Notes: generated by a model from the letters alone, not told the origin. A DNA stretch of 57,537 nt from Patescibacteria group bacterium (GCA_030837225.1 JAUPKX010000016.1:1-57537); one strand, 5' to 3'; positions 34,659 through 43,794 are shown, counted from the stretch's first letter. Numbers and translations: made by a program.

Positions 34659-34694
34659 GCTCGGGCCCTGGAAGAGATTCTGGGGCCCGCTTTA
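34659..34694 (+). terminator. Intrinsic terminator
   Basis: GCTCGGGCCC pairs with GGGCCCGC through a loop TGGAAGAGATTCTGG; short T run (CTTTAC) follows. Begins just after the stop of the hypothetical gene at 34657. Confidence 0.75.
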
Positions 34695-34728
34695 CGTATT
34701 CTTCACCTGCTCGTCGTATACTTCCTGT

Positions 34729-35121
34729 ATGAAAGGATACATACAAAACATCGAGTCAGAGACACTTGAGAACACTAACTTCAGGAAGGTGCTGTATACC
34801 GCTTCGTATCTGCAGCTCGTACTCATGAGTATTCCCGCAGGCGAGGATATTGGTGAAGAGGTACACGGGCAAGATCAGTTTATACGTATTGAAGCAGGAA
34901 ATGGCAAAGCGATACTTGATGATGTGTTGCATGATATTGCGGACGGCTCGGTTATCGTTATACCGGCAGGTACTAAGCACAACATCGTGAACGGAGGCGA
35001 AGGGGATTTGAAGCTCTATTCCATCTATGCGATGCCACACCACAAGGATGATGTGGTACATGCAACGAAAGCTGATGCAGAGAGAGACGAGGAGGAGTTT
35101 CTTGGGGATACGACGGAGTAA
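34729..35121 (+). CDS. Cupin domain protein
   Basis: 130 residues from the ATG at 34729, six bases after TATACT. Cupin motif 1 appears as GEEVHGQDQFIRIEAGNGK (His, Glu and Gln positions for metal binding are partly altered) and motif 2 as IPAGTKHNIVNGG with His. Cupins of this size are often isomerases or dioxygenases, or small-molecule sensors. The tail is very acidic (DAERDEEEFLG). Cytosolic, function unknown. Confidence 0.9.
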   Translation: MKGYIQNIESETLENTNFRKVLYTASYLQLVLMSIPAGEDIGEEVHGQDQFIRIEAGNGKAILDDVLHDIADGSVIVIPAGTKHNIVNGGEGDLKLYSIYAMPHHKDDVVHATKADAERDEEEFLGDTTE

Positions 35122-35150
35122 GGGGTTTTTCAGTCAGTAACCCCACTAGC
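35122..35150 (+). terminator. Weak hairpin terminator after cupin gene
   Basis: GGGGTTTTTCAGTCAGTAACCCC: GGGGTT/AACCCC stem just after the cupin stop codon. No U tract; the next promoter (CTATATACT) follows closely. Confidence 0.5.
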
Positions 35151-35167
35151 TCCTATATACTCTTCTT

Positions 35168-35842
35168 ATGACTATTTTGGACGAGGAACAGGAATATTTT
35201 ATTTCCTGGGCCAAGGGAGTTGTTGGAGAGGACTCTGTTTTAGAGAAGGAACCGCATGGAGATGAGGGTGTTGTATACAAGTTGCAGACACCTAGTGGAA
35301 ACTATTATCTTAAGCTCAAAAAAGGTTCAGATTTTTCTAGCGAGAGACAGCGACTTGATTGGCTACAGAACAAGCTGCCTGTTCCAAAAGTTGTTGCATC
35401 TACTCAGAAAAATGGAGTCGGTGCGTTACTGCTCACAGCGATTGAAGGAAGGAACCTGGCAGCACTTTGTAAGGAGTGGTCTGCTGAGAAAGTCATTGAT
35501 CAATTAGTACAAGCACTCAAGCATTTCCATGCTGCAGATCCAGCAAACTGGCCGTTTGAAGAGCACGAGGATGGAATGGTGCTTGTCCATAGCGATGCCT
35601 GCCTGCCAAACTTCATTTTTACGGAAGAGAATTTTAGTGGATATGTTGATTTAGGAGAGTCAGCTCTAGGACCTGTAGAGATAGACCTACGGGCGGCAGT
35701 ATGGAGTCTTCAGTACAATCTCGGGGCTGGTCATGGTCTAGATTTCCTTAGGAAATACGGATATCAAAATGCTACCGAGAAGCAGATCATGGAATTTATT
35801 CACGAGTACGAGGACCTTCAGAGAGCACACAGCTTACTTTAG
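35168..35842 (+). CDS. Aminoglycoside phosphotransferase (APH)-like kinase
   Basis: 224 residues, short for APH(3') (~260). The catalytic loop LVHSDACLPNFIF at about 140-152 matches HGD.C..N of the family, and GYVDLGESALGPVEIDLRAA carries the metal-binding Asp (DFG-equivalent) and the second conserved Asp. An N-lobe Lys lies in YYLKLKKG. Members phosphorylate aminoglycosides or small metabolites. Actual substrate unknown; resistance should not be assumed. TATATACT lies about 8 bases before the ATG. Confidence 0.85.
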   Translation: MTILDEEQEYFISWAKGVVGEDSVLEKEPHGDEGVVYKLQTPSGNYYLKLKKGSDFSSERQRLDWLQNKLPVPKVVASTQKNGVGALLLTAIEGRNLAALCKEWSAEKVIDQLVQALKHFHAADPANWPFEEHEDGMVLVHSDACLPNFIFTEENFSGYVDLGESALGPVEIDLRAAVWSLQYNLGAGHGLDFLRKYGYQNATEKQIMEFIHEYEDLQRAHSLL

Positions 35843-35879
35843 TAAGTACTACCTCGAAATAACGTCTATACTTATACCT

Positions 35880-36425
35880 ATGAAAAACTCAGCGGTAGTT
35901 CTTGTCGCATTGTTTGTTTTAGTTATTCCTGCCCTAACAAAGGCAGAGAGTCCTACGATGTGTACCATGCAGTACGACCCGGTTTGCGGCACGGAAAATG
36001 GTGTCTATAAGACCTACGGGAACGGCTGTGTACTTGGCGCTGAAGGTGCGGTGTACCAGCACGAGGGCGAGTGTACGGCAACCGAACTAAGTGGAAAGCA
36101 GGAAGGGAACTATACGCCTCCAGCACACTGCACCGCATGGTTTGATGGCTGTAACAGCTGCAGCAGGAACGCGAGCGGCCAGAGCATGTGTACGCTTATG
36201 GCATGCATGGGGGAGCCGAAAGCTGGGTACTGCAGGGTGTACGCAGAAACTGAGCCTGAGACACCTCCACCCCCTCAGGAGACTGTTGGAGGTGGGAGTA
36301 TTGAGCCTGTAGAGGCTGAGGTAGTTATCGAAGCTACAACAACCGCTGAGGCTGATCCAGGATTCCTCTTTGGCATCTGGAGAGCAATTGCTGCGTGGTT
36401 TCGAGCGTTCTTCCAGTCTCTTTGA
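35880..36425 (+). CDS. Secreted Kazal-type protease inhibitor-like protein
   Basis: 181 residues from the ATG at 35880, eight bases after TATACT. A signal peptide (KNSAVVLVALFVLVIPALTKA, cut near 21-22) is followed by a Kazal-like domain: CTMQYDPVCGTENGVYKTYG ... C ... C. Further Cys pairs (CTAWFDGCNSCSRNA, CTLMACMGEPKAGYC) form a second disulfide-rich region, then a proline/acidic stalk and a C-terminal amphipathic segment (FGIWRAIAAWFRAFFQSL). It may inhibit serine proteases outside the cell, for instance of a host or partner. Confidence 0.82.
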   Translation: MKNSAVVLVALFVLVIPALTKAESPTMCTMQYDPVCGTENGVYKTYGNGCVLGAEGAVYQHEGECTATELSGKQEGNYTPPAHCTAWFDGCNSCSRNASGQSMCTLMACMGEPKAGYCRVYAETEPETPPPPQETVGGGSIEPVEAEVVIEATTTAEADPGFLFGIWRAIAAWFRAFFQSL

Positions 36426-36458
36426 CGGTCTTCTCTGTTTCGGGCATAGTCTTTGTAT

Positions 36459-37013
36459 ATGGATGAGAACGAGGACCTAACAATTGAGCGAGACGGCTCT
36501 GAAGAAGACGGCATGAGCGAGGTTGAGCTTGAGGAGCGCGAATCGCGTGTTGATACGAAACTTTCGAAGCTTACAAAAGAGCTTGATGCGTGCAAGAAGG
36601 AGCGCCAGGAACACCTTGATGGCTGGCAGCGTGCTAAAGCAGATTATGTGAATGCACTGAAGCGCTTTGAGGAGGAGCGTATGGAGGCTGTGAAGCTTGG
36701 GACTGTGAAAGCATCACACGCATTCATTACTGCCATGGACTCACTCGCGCGTGCAGAATCTGCAGGAGAGATCCCCGCATCCTTCCAGGCTATTGCAAAG
36801 CAGCTTCATGACGCGGCGAACTCGCTTGGACTTGAAACGTTTGGATCTGTTGGAGAGGTGTTCGACCCAATGCTGCACGAGGCACTCGGACAGGACTCGG
36901 TTGATTCCAAAGAGAAGGATGATGTAATAACGGCTGTCCTTGAGCCAGGCTGGAAGGCAGGAGACCTTGTAGTTCGTCCAGCCAAAGTGCGCGTGGGAAG
37001 CTTCGAAGACTAG
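36459..37013 (+). CDS. grpE: GrpE nucleotide exchange factor
   Basis: 184 residues from the ATG at 36459. Acidic N-terminus, long helix ELDACKKERQEHLDGWQRAK with the family's W.R..AD..N..KR pattern, and a C-terminal beta domain: FDPMLHEALG...VLEPGWKAGDLVVRPAKVRVG. GrpE opens DnaK to release ADP. Followed 95 bases later by dnaK, the order expected for this chaperone cluster; hrcA is not present in the visible part. Confidence 0.95.
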   Translation: MDENEDLTIERDGSEEDGMSEVELEERESRVDTKLSKLTKELDACKKERQEHLDGWQRAKADYVNALKRFEEERMEAVKLGTVKASHAFITAMDSLARAESAGEIPASFQAIAKQLHDAANSLGLETFGSVGEVFDPMLHEALGQDSVDSKEKDDVITAVLEPGWKAGDLVVRPAKVRVGSFED

Positions 37014-37017
37014 GGAC

Positions 37018-37045
37018 TTGAACCCCACCGTAGGAAGCGTAAAAT
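37018..37045 (+). promoter_or_regulatory. Promoter in front of dnaK
   Basis: TTGAAC (37018-37023), 16-base spacer, TAAAAT (37040-37045). Predicted start near 37052. No CIRCE inverted repeat is visible in 37014-37108, so HrcA-type control is not evident; the CTTGAACCCC stretch also resembles a heat-shock sigma -35 region. Confidence 0.6.
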
Positions 37046-37108
37046 GAAGGGACCTGGGCGCATGGGCGTTTTTGTAAGGGTTTCTCTAACAACCTAACTA
37101 ATTTCACT

Positions 37109-39001
37109 ATGGGAAAGATTCTTGGTATCGATCTCGGCACAACCAACTCCGCCATGGCTATCATGGAGGGTGGCGAGCCGCGTGTTCTTGAGAACGCAGA
37201 GGGTACGCGCACAACCCCTTCGGTTGTTGCCATCGCAAAGAATGGAGAGCGCCTTGTGGGAACACTTGCGAAGCGTCAGGCGGTTACGAATCCAAAGAAC
37301 ACTATCTACGGCATCAAGCGCTTCATGGGCCATGCCTTTAAGGACGATGTGGTTCAGAAGGATAAGGATGTAGTGCCGTACGAGATAAAGGCAGGACCAA
37401 ACGGCGGCGTTGAGGTACGTCTTAGCGACAAGGACTACCGTCCTGAGGAGGTGTCCGCCATGATTCTTTCCAAGATGAAGGCAGATGCTGAGAAGAAGCT
37501 TGGTGAGACTATCACCCAGGCCGTTATCACCGTACCTGCGTACTTTGATGACGCACAGCGTGCAGCAACAAAGGCTGCAGGACAGGTGGCCGGTCTTGAG
37601 GTGCTTCGCATCATCAACGAGCCAACGGCAGCAGCGCTTGCATACGGCTTCAACAAGAAGAAGGAAGAGAAGATCGTAGTCTACGACTTCGGTGGAGGAA
37701 CATTCGATGTTTCGGTACTTGAGGTTGGCGACGATGTTATCGAAGTGAAGTCTACCGATGGCGACAGCCACATGGGAGGCCGCGATATCGACCAGAAGAT
37801 CGTTCGCTACCTTGCTGACGAGTTTAAGAAAGAGTCAGGCATTGATGTAACGAAGGATCCGCTCGCACTCCAGCGCCTCGACGAAGGAGCTGAGAAGGCA
37901 AAGCACGAGCTTTCAACGTCTGCAGAGACTGAAGTAAACATTCCGTTCATCACGGTTGGCTCAGACGGAAACCCGCAGCACCTTCTCGTTAAGCTCACGC
38001 GTGCGAATCTGGAGTCTCTTTCAGACGAGTACATCGCTCGATCCATTGATATAACAAAGCGCGCACTTGAAGCTTCTGGTATTAAGGCTGCTGACGTCAA
38101 CGAGGTTATCCTCGTGGGCGGCCAGACCCGCATGCCAAAGATCCAGGAAGAGGTTGAGAAACTCTTCGGAAAGAAGCCACATCGCGACGTGAACCCAGAC
38201 GAGGTGGTAGCGATTGGTGCTGCTATTCAAGCGGGTATTCTCCAGGGAGATGTGAAGGATATTCTTCTCGTTGATGTTATTCCACTTTCGCTTTCGATTG
38301 AGACTATGGGTGGCGTTGCAACGAAGCTCATTGAGCGCAACACCGCGGTACCAACCTCGCGCAGTCAGACGTTCTCAACGGCGTCAGACAACCAGACAGG
38401 CGTAGAGATTCACATCACGCAGGGCGAGCGCGCTATGGCTGCAGACAACAAGTCTCTCGGGCGCTTTATGCTCGACGGCATCCCACCAGCTCCTCGCGGG
38501 CTTCCGCAGGTTGAGGTTTCGTTCGATCTTGATACCAACGGTATCCTCACCGTAAAGGCTGTTGAGAAGACGACTGGCAAGGAGCAGTCTATTCGTATCG
38601 AAGGCTCCACAGGACTCTCTGAAGCTGACATCGAGAAGATGAAGGCAGACGCTGAAACGCACGCGGGAGAGGACGCAAAGCGTAAGGAACTTGTTGAAAC
38701 AAAGAACCTTGCTGAGCAAATGATCTACACTGCTGAGAAAGCAGTGAAGGATACAGGGGACAAGGCACCTGCTGACGTTGTTACGGAAGTTAACGAGAAG
38801 GTTGCTCTTCTTCGTACCGCGCGTGACGGAGACGATATCGAGACAATTAAGACCGCATCGGAAGCACTCTCTACGTCGCTCTCAAAGATCGGGGAGGCCA
38901 TGATGAAGGACCAGCCGCAGCCAGCAACGGAAGGAGAAGCAGCCGGCCCAGAAAGTGCTGCTACCGATGCTGAGTTCTCGGAAGAGAAGCCGAAGGAGTA
39001 A
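37109..39001 (+). CDS. dnaK: Molecular chaperone DnaK (Hsp70)
   Basis: 630 residues, standard. [11 protein letters not shown] at the start, the phosphate-2 motif [32 protein letters not shown], and the linker DVLLLDV-like [18 protein letters not shown] are all present. The C-terminal lid ends with an acidic tail (EFSEEKPKE). DnaK binds unfolded peptides in an ATP cycle driven by DnaJ and GrpE. It has its own promoter and is closed by a terminator at 39017. Confidence 0.98.
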   Translation: MGKILGIDLGTTNSAMAIMEGGEPRVLENAEGTRTTPSVVAIAKNGERLVGTLAKRQAVTNPKNTIYGIKRFMGHAFKDDVVQKDKDVVPYEIKAGPNGGVEVRLSDKDYRPEEVSAMILSKMKADAEKKLGETITQAVITVPAYFDDAQRAATKAAGQVAGLEVLRIINEPTAAALAYGFNKKKEEKIVVYDFGGGTFDVSVLEVGDDVIEVKSTDGDSHMGGRDIDQKIVRYLADEFKKESGIDVTKDPLALQRLDEGAEKAKHELSTSAETEVNIPFITVGSDGNPQHLLVKLTRANLESLSDEYIARSIDITKRALEASGIKAADVNEVILVGGQTRMPKIQEEVEKLFGKKPHRDVNPDEVVAIGAAIQAGILQGDVKDILLVDVIPLSLSIETMGGVATKLIERNTAVPTSRSQTFSTASDNQTGVEIHITQGERAMAADNKSLGRFMLDGIPPAPRGLPQVEVSFDLDTNGILTVKAVEKTTGKEQSIRIEGSTGLSEADIEKMKADAETHAGEDAKRKELVETKNLAEQMIYTAEKAVKDTGDKAPADVVTEVNEKVALLRTARDGDDIETIKTASEALSTSLSKIGEAMMKDQPQPATEGEAAGPESAATDAEFSEEKPKE

Positions 39002-39016
39002 TAAAAAATTAGTGCT

Positions 39017-39054
39017 CAATGGCCGTAGCTCACGCTGCGGCCATTGACTTTTGT
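39017..39054 (+). terminator. Intrinsic terminator of dnaK
   Basis: CAATGGCCG pairs with CGGCCATTG around TAGCTCACGCTG (itself AGC/GCT-containing), followed by ACTTTTGT. Confidence 0.88.
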
Positions 39055-39124
39055 ATAGTTATGGTATATTATTGATACAGCGTCAATGTCAGTCCTTCGG
39101 GACAAAAACAACGGAGATCTTTCC

Positions 39125-39703
39125 ATGCGAATCATTCTGTTTGCTTGCGTCTTCATGGCGCTTGCAGCTTCGGCAGAGACAGTCCGGGCGCAATCGTACC
39201 CGCCTGTTCAACCCGATCCTGCGCGCGGCTCTCGTTACCCCTCCTGCGTCCAAATCGACCGGACCAGACCTGAAGTGTGTAACTTCAATCCAGGCGTCAT
39301 CGGCGACCGGGCGAGTCCTGACTGCCGTACCTACCGCGACAACGGTGGGACGGTAACCATCCTGTGCCCGGAGAATCATCCGCGGTACTGGGAACTGCAG
39401 CGGCTGTCTGCTGCCGCGCGCATGTGCGGCGAGAATGGCTTCGCTTGTCGCGGCGCCTACTTCAAGCGCGAAGGCAATCGCTGCACCTATCGGGTGGTGC
39501 CTGACGGCTGGGCGCCCGGTCCCTTCGACGTCCATGTGTCGGATATGCCAAACGAACGGCGTATCCTCATCTACCGTCCTGGGGAAGGCCGCTCGCACCG
39601 GGACTATGAGAGCCAGCACACACGCCAAGTTCGCTATGCTCTCCGCAACGAGAGCGGCAGAGGTTCCTACCAGGATCCGTGCCGTGCAAGCGCATACGAA
39701 TGA
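39125..39703 (+). CDS. Secreted cysteine-containing protein, unknown function
   Basis: 192 residues from the ATG at 39125. A signal peptide (RIILFACVFMALAASAETVRA, cut after RA or AQA) leads a mature, Arg/Pro-rich protein with about eight Cys (CVQIDRTRPEVC, CRTYRDNGG, CPENH, CGENGFACRG, CTYRVVPDG, C near the end). No family recognised. ACGGAGATC precedes the ATG; a TATATT -10 lies farther upstream, so this is not leaderless. Codon use (many CGC, GCC, GGC) is GC-richer than dnaK/dnaJ around it, suggesting transfer. It separates dnaK from dnaJ. Confidence 0.75.
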   Translation: MRIILFACVFMALAASAETVRAQSYPPVQPDPARGSRYPSCVQIDRTRPEVCNFNPGVIGDRASPDCRTYRDNGGTVTILCPENHPRYWELQRLSAAARMCGENGFACRGAYFKREGNRCTYRVVPDGWAPGPFDVHVSDMPNERRILIYRPGEGRSHRDYESQHTRQVRYALRNESGRGSYQDPCRASAYE

Positions 39704-39706
39704 AAT

Positions 39707-39742
39707 GGGGCGTCCAACTTTCTTTTGTTGGGCGCCCTTTTC
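39707..39742 (+). terminator. Intrinsic terminator
   Basis: GGGGCGTCCAAC pairs with GTTGGGCGCCC around TTTCTTTT, followed by TTTTCC. Closes the secreted-protein unit. Confidence 0.9.
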
Positions 39743-39787
39743 CTTATATTTTGCCTCTCAATACGAGGAAGAGTATAGTGGGAACAT

Positions 39788-40855
39788 ATGGCGAAGAACT
39801 ATTACGACATCCTCGGTGTCGACAAGAAGGCCACACAAGACGACGTTAAAAAGGCGTTCCGCAAGCTCGCGCAAAAGCACCATCCCGATAAGGGTGGGGA
39901 CGAGTCTAAGTTCAAGGAGATAACGGAAGCGTATAGCACCCTCTCAGACGAGAAGAAGCGTCGCGAGTATGATTCCTATGGCCAGACGTTCCAGGGAGGA
40001 GGAGGCCAGTACGGAGGATTCGATCCGTCACAGTTTGGTGGCTTTGGTCAGGGCGGCGTTGAGTTTGATCTAAATGATCTCTTTGAGGGGTTTGGGGACA
40101 TTTTCGGCGGCCGAGGCGGACGCTCTCGCGTGAAGCGTGGGCGAGACATTTCAATTGATATCGAAGCAACCTTTAAGGAGTCTATCCTTGGAGGCAGCCG
40201 TTCCGTACTCTTAACCAAGATTGGTACCTGCAACACGTGTGAAGGTTCCGGTGCAAAGCCAGGCACTGAGCTTGAAACTTGTAAGACCTGTAACGGGCAG
40301 GGCAAGATGCATGAGACACGGAACTCACCACTCGGTGCGTTTACAAGTGTTAGGACCTGCGCGGTCTGCGAAGGATCCGGAAAGCTTCCGAAGGAGAAGT
40401 GCTCAACCTGCTCGGGACATGGCGTAGAGCGCCGAGAGGAGGAAATCAAGATTCAGATTCCTAAGGGTATTGATGGTGGGGAGATGATTCGCATGCCAGG
40501 ACAGGGCGAGGCTATCAAGGGCGGCGTCTCCGGGGACCTGTACGTGAAAGTGCACGTGAAGCCGCATCCGGTATTTAAGAAGGAAGGTATGAATCTAGTA
40601 ATGAACATGCCAATGAAGCTCACTGACGCGCTTCTTGGAACTATCGCATCCATCACCACGGTCGACGAGAAGAAGCTTGAGGTTAAGATCCCACCAATGG
40701 CCGAAGCGCAGCAGACGCTCCGTCTTAAAGGAAAGGGAGTTGTTATTGATGGACACGAAGGAGACCTCCTTATTCGCCTCACCGCGACCTTGCCGAAGAA
40801 AATCTCGGGTAAAGCAAAGAAGGCGATCGAAGAGTTGAAGAGCGAGGGACTCTAG
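39788..40855 (+). CDS. dnaJ: Chaperone DnaJ (Hsp40)
   Basis: 355 residues. J domain at 1-70 with HPD in KHHPDKGGD; Gly/Phe-rich region 75-120; four zinc repeats CNTCEGSGAKPG, CKTCNGQGKM, CAVCEGSGKL, CSTCSGHGV; C-terminal substrate domain ending KISGKAKKAIEELKSEG. DnaJ delivers substrates to DnaK and stimulates its ATPase. It is detached from dnaK by the secreted orphan but keeps its orientation. TATAGTGGGAACATATG offers a -10-like site near the start. Confidence 0.97.
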   Translation: MAKNYYDILGVDKKATQDDVKKAFRKLAQKHHPDKGGDESKFKEITEAYSTLSDEKKRREYDSYGQTFQGGGGQYGGFDPSQFGGFGQGGVEFDLNDLFEGFGDIFGGRGGRSRVKRGRDISIDIEATFKESILGGSRSVLLTKIGTCNTCEGSGAKPGTELETCKTCNGQGKMHETRNSPLGAFTSVRTCAVCEGSGKLPKEKCSTCSGHGVERREEEIKIQIPKGIDGGEMIRMPGQGEAIKGGVSGDLYVKVHVKPHPVFKKEGMNLVMNMPMKLTDALLGTIASITTVDEKKLEVKIPPMAEAQQTLRLKGKGVVIDGHEGDLLIRLTATLPKKISGKAKKAIEELKSEGL

Positions 40856-40905
40856 AGTACACAGCAGCTTCGATGGGCACTGCAAGTGTCTGTTATGCTA
40901 GCGGT

Positions 40906-41412
40906 ATGGATATAGTAAATCAGTTTGCAACAGGAGGGTTTGGATCAATCGTTACGTTCTTCGGGAACTTCCTCGTTCTTGTGGTTATTGCAGCGCTCCT
41001 CTTCTTCTTCGCGCTCCGTGCCGGGCGAGCAATGCTCATTTCTCTTATTCTCGCGCTCTATGTTGGGTTCGCACTCTTCACCGTATTCCCGTACAAGGAG
41101 ATGTTTATCGTTGGGGACTCAGCACTCGTTCGTGCCGTTGCTGGTATCGCACTCTTTGCGGTGTTCACGTTCTTTCCGTACATACTTCTCCGCCGTGTAG
41201 CGACGTCCGGTTCGATGCGGATTAATCCCATTGTGCTCTCGCTCCTTGCCCTTGTAACAGGAGGATTCGTACTCGCGCTTGGGTATCATGTGCTTGATAT
41301 TGCTGCGGTTATCCCGCTCACTCCGTCTCTCGATGCTCTGTTCGCTCCAGACAAGTACTTCTTCTGGTGGTTTTTGGCACCCCTTGCTGGCGTCTACCTT
41401 ACGGCCCGTTAA
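40906..41412 (+). CDS. Integral membrane protein, CvpA-like topology, unknown function
   Basis: 168 residues from ATG 40906, which follows TGTTATGCT by six bases. Four or five hydrophobic helices (about 12-33, 37-55, 67-92, 103-125, 140-165). The segment ALYVGFALFTVFPY and the helix spacing faintly recall CvpA/colicin V production proteins. No catalytic residues. Upstream is dnaJ, downstream an ABC exporter with its own promoter. Confidence 0.68.
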   Translation: MDIVNQFATGGFGSIVTFFGNFLVLVVIAALLFFFALRAGRAMLISLILALYVGFALFTVFPYKEMFIVGDSALVRAVAGIALFAVFTFFPYILLRRVATSGSMRINPIVLSLLALVTGGFVLALGYHVLDIAAVIPLTPSLDALFAPDKYFFWWFLAPLAGVYLTAR

Positions 41413-41444
41413 TTACACCACGTGCGGGTTTATGAAGTTCGTGG

Positions 41445-41450
41445 TATAAT
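41445..41450 (+). promoter_or_regulatory. Extended -10 box of the ABC exporter gene
   Basis: TGGTATAAT with hexamer at 41445-41450, ten bases before ATG 41461. Perfect consensus for an extended -10. Confidence 0.78.
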
Positions 41451-41460
41451 CACAAACTCT

Positions 41461-43260
41461 ATGGAGTCTATAGAAAAGAAAAAGAAGTCGACTCGTTCGA
41501 TGCCTGTTATATGCGACTACTTTACTGCGGCAAAGAAATATCCGTTGGTCTTTTCGCTTATATTCATCGGGAGTCTTGTTATCGAGCTTTCAGGCGTTGT
41601 AGCCCCGCTTTTTATTAAGCAGTTTATTGATCGGATTGCTACGGGCGACATTTCTGACGCTGCGATAACTAGTTTGCTGCTCGTTCTTTTGAGCTATTCA
41701 GGCATCGTGTTCATTGGGTGGATTGGCCGCAGGATTCAAATGATATCGCTCATGAACCTTGAGGCGAGGGTTATGGTTGATCTCTACAACAAAGCGTTTG
41801 CATACCTCATTGGTCACTCCCATGACTTCTTCACGAAGAATTTTGCTGGCTCTCTGCAGCGCAGGGTAAGCAGGTATGCGCAGTCTTTCGAGTCTGTGCT
41901 CGACATCTTTACGTTCGGCTTCTTTTCAACCGGTGTGTTCGCTATTGGTGTGATTGTGGTCCTTACGCAGCGCAACCTATTCCTTGGTCTCGGTCTTCTT
42001 GTGTGGACCGTAGTGTTTATCTGGATTCAAACCATGATGACACGATGGCGGCAGCCTCTTCGTGTCGCACGATCAGCTGAAGAGAGCAATGTAACCGGGG
42101 TACTTTCTGATTCAGTCAGCAATCAATCAACCATAAGTCTTTTTGCTGCCAATACACACGAACGAGGTATCTTGGGTAGCGCGCTTGATAAGTGGTACCG
42201 CGCAACCATGCGGTCCTGGAATGCTGATGCATGGATTATGGGTGTCCAGGGTCTCCTCGCCATTGCTATCGAGATAGCCATACTCGCAGGCTCAGTCCTT
42301 TTGTGGCGCGAAGGACTCCTCACGGTGGGAGATTTCGTCCTTATCCAGGTCTATATTCTCACTTTGATTGATCGAGTGTGGGGTATTGGTAATAGTATGC
42401 GTCGTCTCTTTAGTGCGTTTGCAGATGCAAACGAGATGATAGAGATCTTCAATACAAAGCACTCTGTTGAAGACGTTAAGGGCGCACGTCCGCTTCTTGT
42501 TGATAAAGGTGAGATACAGATGGAAGGAGTATCGTTCGCGTTTAGCGAAGAGCGGACCATCCTGTCAGATTTCAACCTTCAGGTACAGGCCGGAGAGAAG
42601 GTTGCGCTCGTTGGGCCGTCTGGTGCCGGCAAATCAACGGTTACAAAGCTCTTGCTGCGAATGTATGACGTTACGGGCGGTTCTATTCGTGTCGACGGGC
42701 AGGATATCAGCCAGGTAACCCAGGAGAGCTTGCGCGCGACTATTTCCTTCGTTCCGCAGGAGCCAATTCTCTTCCATCGCTCGCTTAAGGACAATATCCG
42801 CTATGGGCGTCCTGACGCTACTGATGAGGAGGTTATTGAGGCAGCCAAGAAGGCACACTGCCACGAATTCATTGTCTCTCTTGCTGAGGGGTACGAGACA
42901 CACGTCGGCGAACGAGGTGTGAAGCTTTCTGGTGGCGAGCGTCAGCGTGTAGCTATCGCACGAGCCATTCTAAAGAATGCACCGATTCTCATTCTTGATG
43001 AGGCGACGTCTGCGCTTGATTCCGAGTCCGAGGCACTTATCCAGGATGCCCTACGAGTGCTTATGGAAGGAAAGACGGTTATCGTTATTGCACACCGCCT
43101 CTCTACCATCATGACTATGGACCGCATTATCGTTATAGAAGGCGGAAAGATTGCAGCTGAGGGTACTCATGACGAGCTCGTTACGCACACAGGTGGTCTG
43201 TATCAGAAGCTCTGGAGCATTCAGGCGGGAGGATTCGTGAATGATACGAAGGAGCAGTAA
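41461..43260 (+). CDS. ABC transporter, fused permease/ATPase (exporter type)
   Basis: 599 residues from ATG 41461. Six-helix membrane domain (about 30-330), then the nucleotide-binding domain: Walker A GPSGAGKST, Q-loop FVPQEP, signature LSGGERQRVAIARAIL, Walker B ILILDEATSALDSES, H-loop IAHRLSTI. This is the half-transporter exporter (MsbA/Sav1866) layout and would act as a homodimer, exporting lipids, peptides or drugs. Substrate unknown. The NUDIX gene starts about ten bases after its stop. Confidence 0.94.
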   Translation: MESIEKKKKSTRSMPVICDYFTAAKKYPLVFSLIFIGSLVIELSGVVAPLFIKQFIDRIATGDISDAAITSLLLVLLSYSGIVFIGWIGRRIQMISLMNLEARVMVDLYNKAFAYLIGHSHDFFTKNFAGSLQRRVSRYAQSFESVLDIFTFGFFSTGVFAIGVIVVLTQRNLFLGLGLLVWTVVFIWIQTMMTRWRQPLRVARSAEESNVTGVLSDSVSNQSTISLFAANTHERGILGSALDKWYRATMRSWNADAWIMGVQGLLAIAIEIAILAGSVLLWREGLLTVGDFVLIQVYILTLIDRVWGIGNSMRRLFSAFADANEMIEIFNTKHSVEDVKGARPLLVDKGEIQMEGVSFAFSEERTILSDFNLQVQAGEKVALVGPSGAGKSTVTKLLLRMYDVTGGSIRVDGQDISQVTQESLRATISFVPQEPILFHRSLKDNIRYGRPDATDEEVIEAAKKAHCHEFIVSLAEGYETHVGERGVKLSGGERQRVAIARAILKNAPILILDEATSALDSESEALIQDALRVLMEGKTVIVIAHRLSTIMTMDRIIVIEGGKIAAEGTHDELVTHTGGLYQKLWSIQAGGFVNDTKEQ

Positions 43261-43270
43261 TCATATTCAT

Positions 43271-43783
43271 ATGAAAAACCTCGTCACCATTAATCTCGAG
43301 AACGTTCCTAGCGACGTCGCTGCGACATTCAAGACCCGGACAGCAGCTCGTGCGGTAATCCTCGATAGCGAAGGAAATATCGCCATGCTCGCCGTCACAA
43401 AGGACGGGTATCATAAGCTTCCAGGGGGAGGTGTCGATGAAGGAGAAGACCTATCTACCGCACTTGCTCGGGAATGCATGGAAGAGGTCGGCTGCGAGAT
43501 ACGGGTGCTCGAAGAGATAGGGACAGTACTGGAGATACGAAAGAATTTCTGTCTCGTACAGGATTCACATGCATGGTTAGCAAAACTCGAAGGCGAGAAG
43601 GGCACACCTGATTTCACCGAGTCGGAACTGAGCCGCGGCTTCGAAATCCGCTGGATGCCGATCACAGAAGCGAAGAGGCTCCTGAACGAAGAGCGCTCTG
43701 ACGATTACGAAAGCCAGTACATCGTCATACGAGACCTCGCTATCCTTGAGGAGGCGGAGCGGCTTATTACAGGAAGGAATTAA
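43271..43783 (+). CDS. NUDIX hydrolase
   Basis: 170 residues from ATG 43271. The Nudix box is complete: GGVDEGEDLSTALARECMEE followed by VG, giving G, E, RE, EE and G in the right spacing. Start KTRTAARAVILDSEGNIAML fits the first strands. Members cleave nucleoside diphosphates linked to other groups. The substrate is unknown; the tail ESQYIVIRDLAILEEAERLI is helical. Probably co-transcribed with the ABC exporter. It is clearly different in sequence from the NUDIX insert in LeuRS. Confidence 0.92.
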   Translation: MKNLVTINLENVPSDVAATFKTRTAARAVILDSEGNIAMLAVTKDGYHKLPGGGVDEGEDLSTALARECMEEVGCEIRVLEEIGTVLEIRKNFCLVQDSHAWLAKLEGEKGTPDFTESELSRGFEIRWMPITEAKRLLNEERSDDYESQYIVIRDLAILEEAERLITGRN

Positions 43784-43794
43784 GTACTCCGGTC

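Noticed and set aside
34506-34769. Frame running from the end of the 34133 gene through the terminator
   Set aside because: It crosses a strong terminator hairpin and the next promoter, and is basic and low-complexity.
35168-35842. Aminoglycoside resistance gene
   Set aside because: Only the kinase fold is supported. APH-like kinases often act on other substrates, so resistance is not claimed.
37014-37108. CIRCE element for HrcA control of dnaK
   Set aside because: The TTAGCACTC-N9-GAGTGCTAA palindrome is not found.
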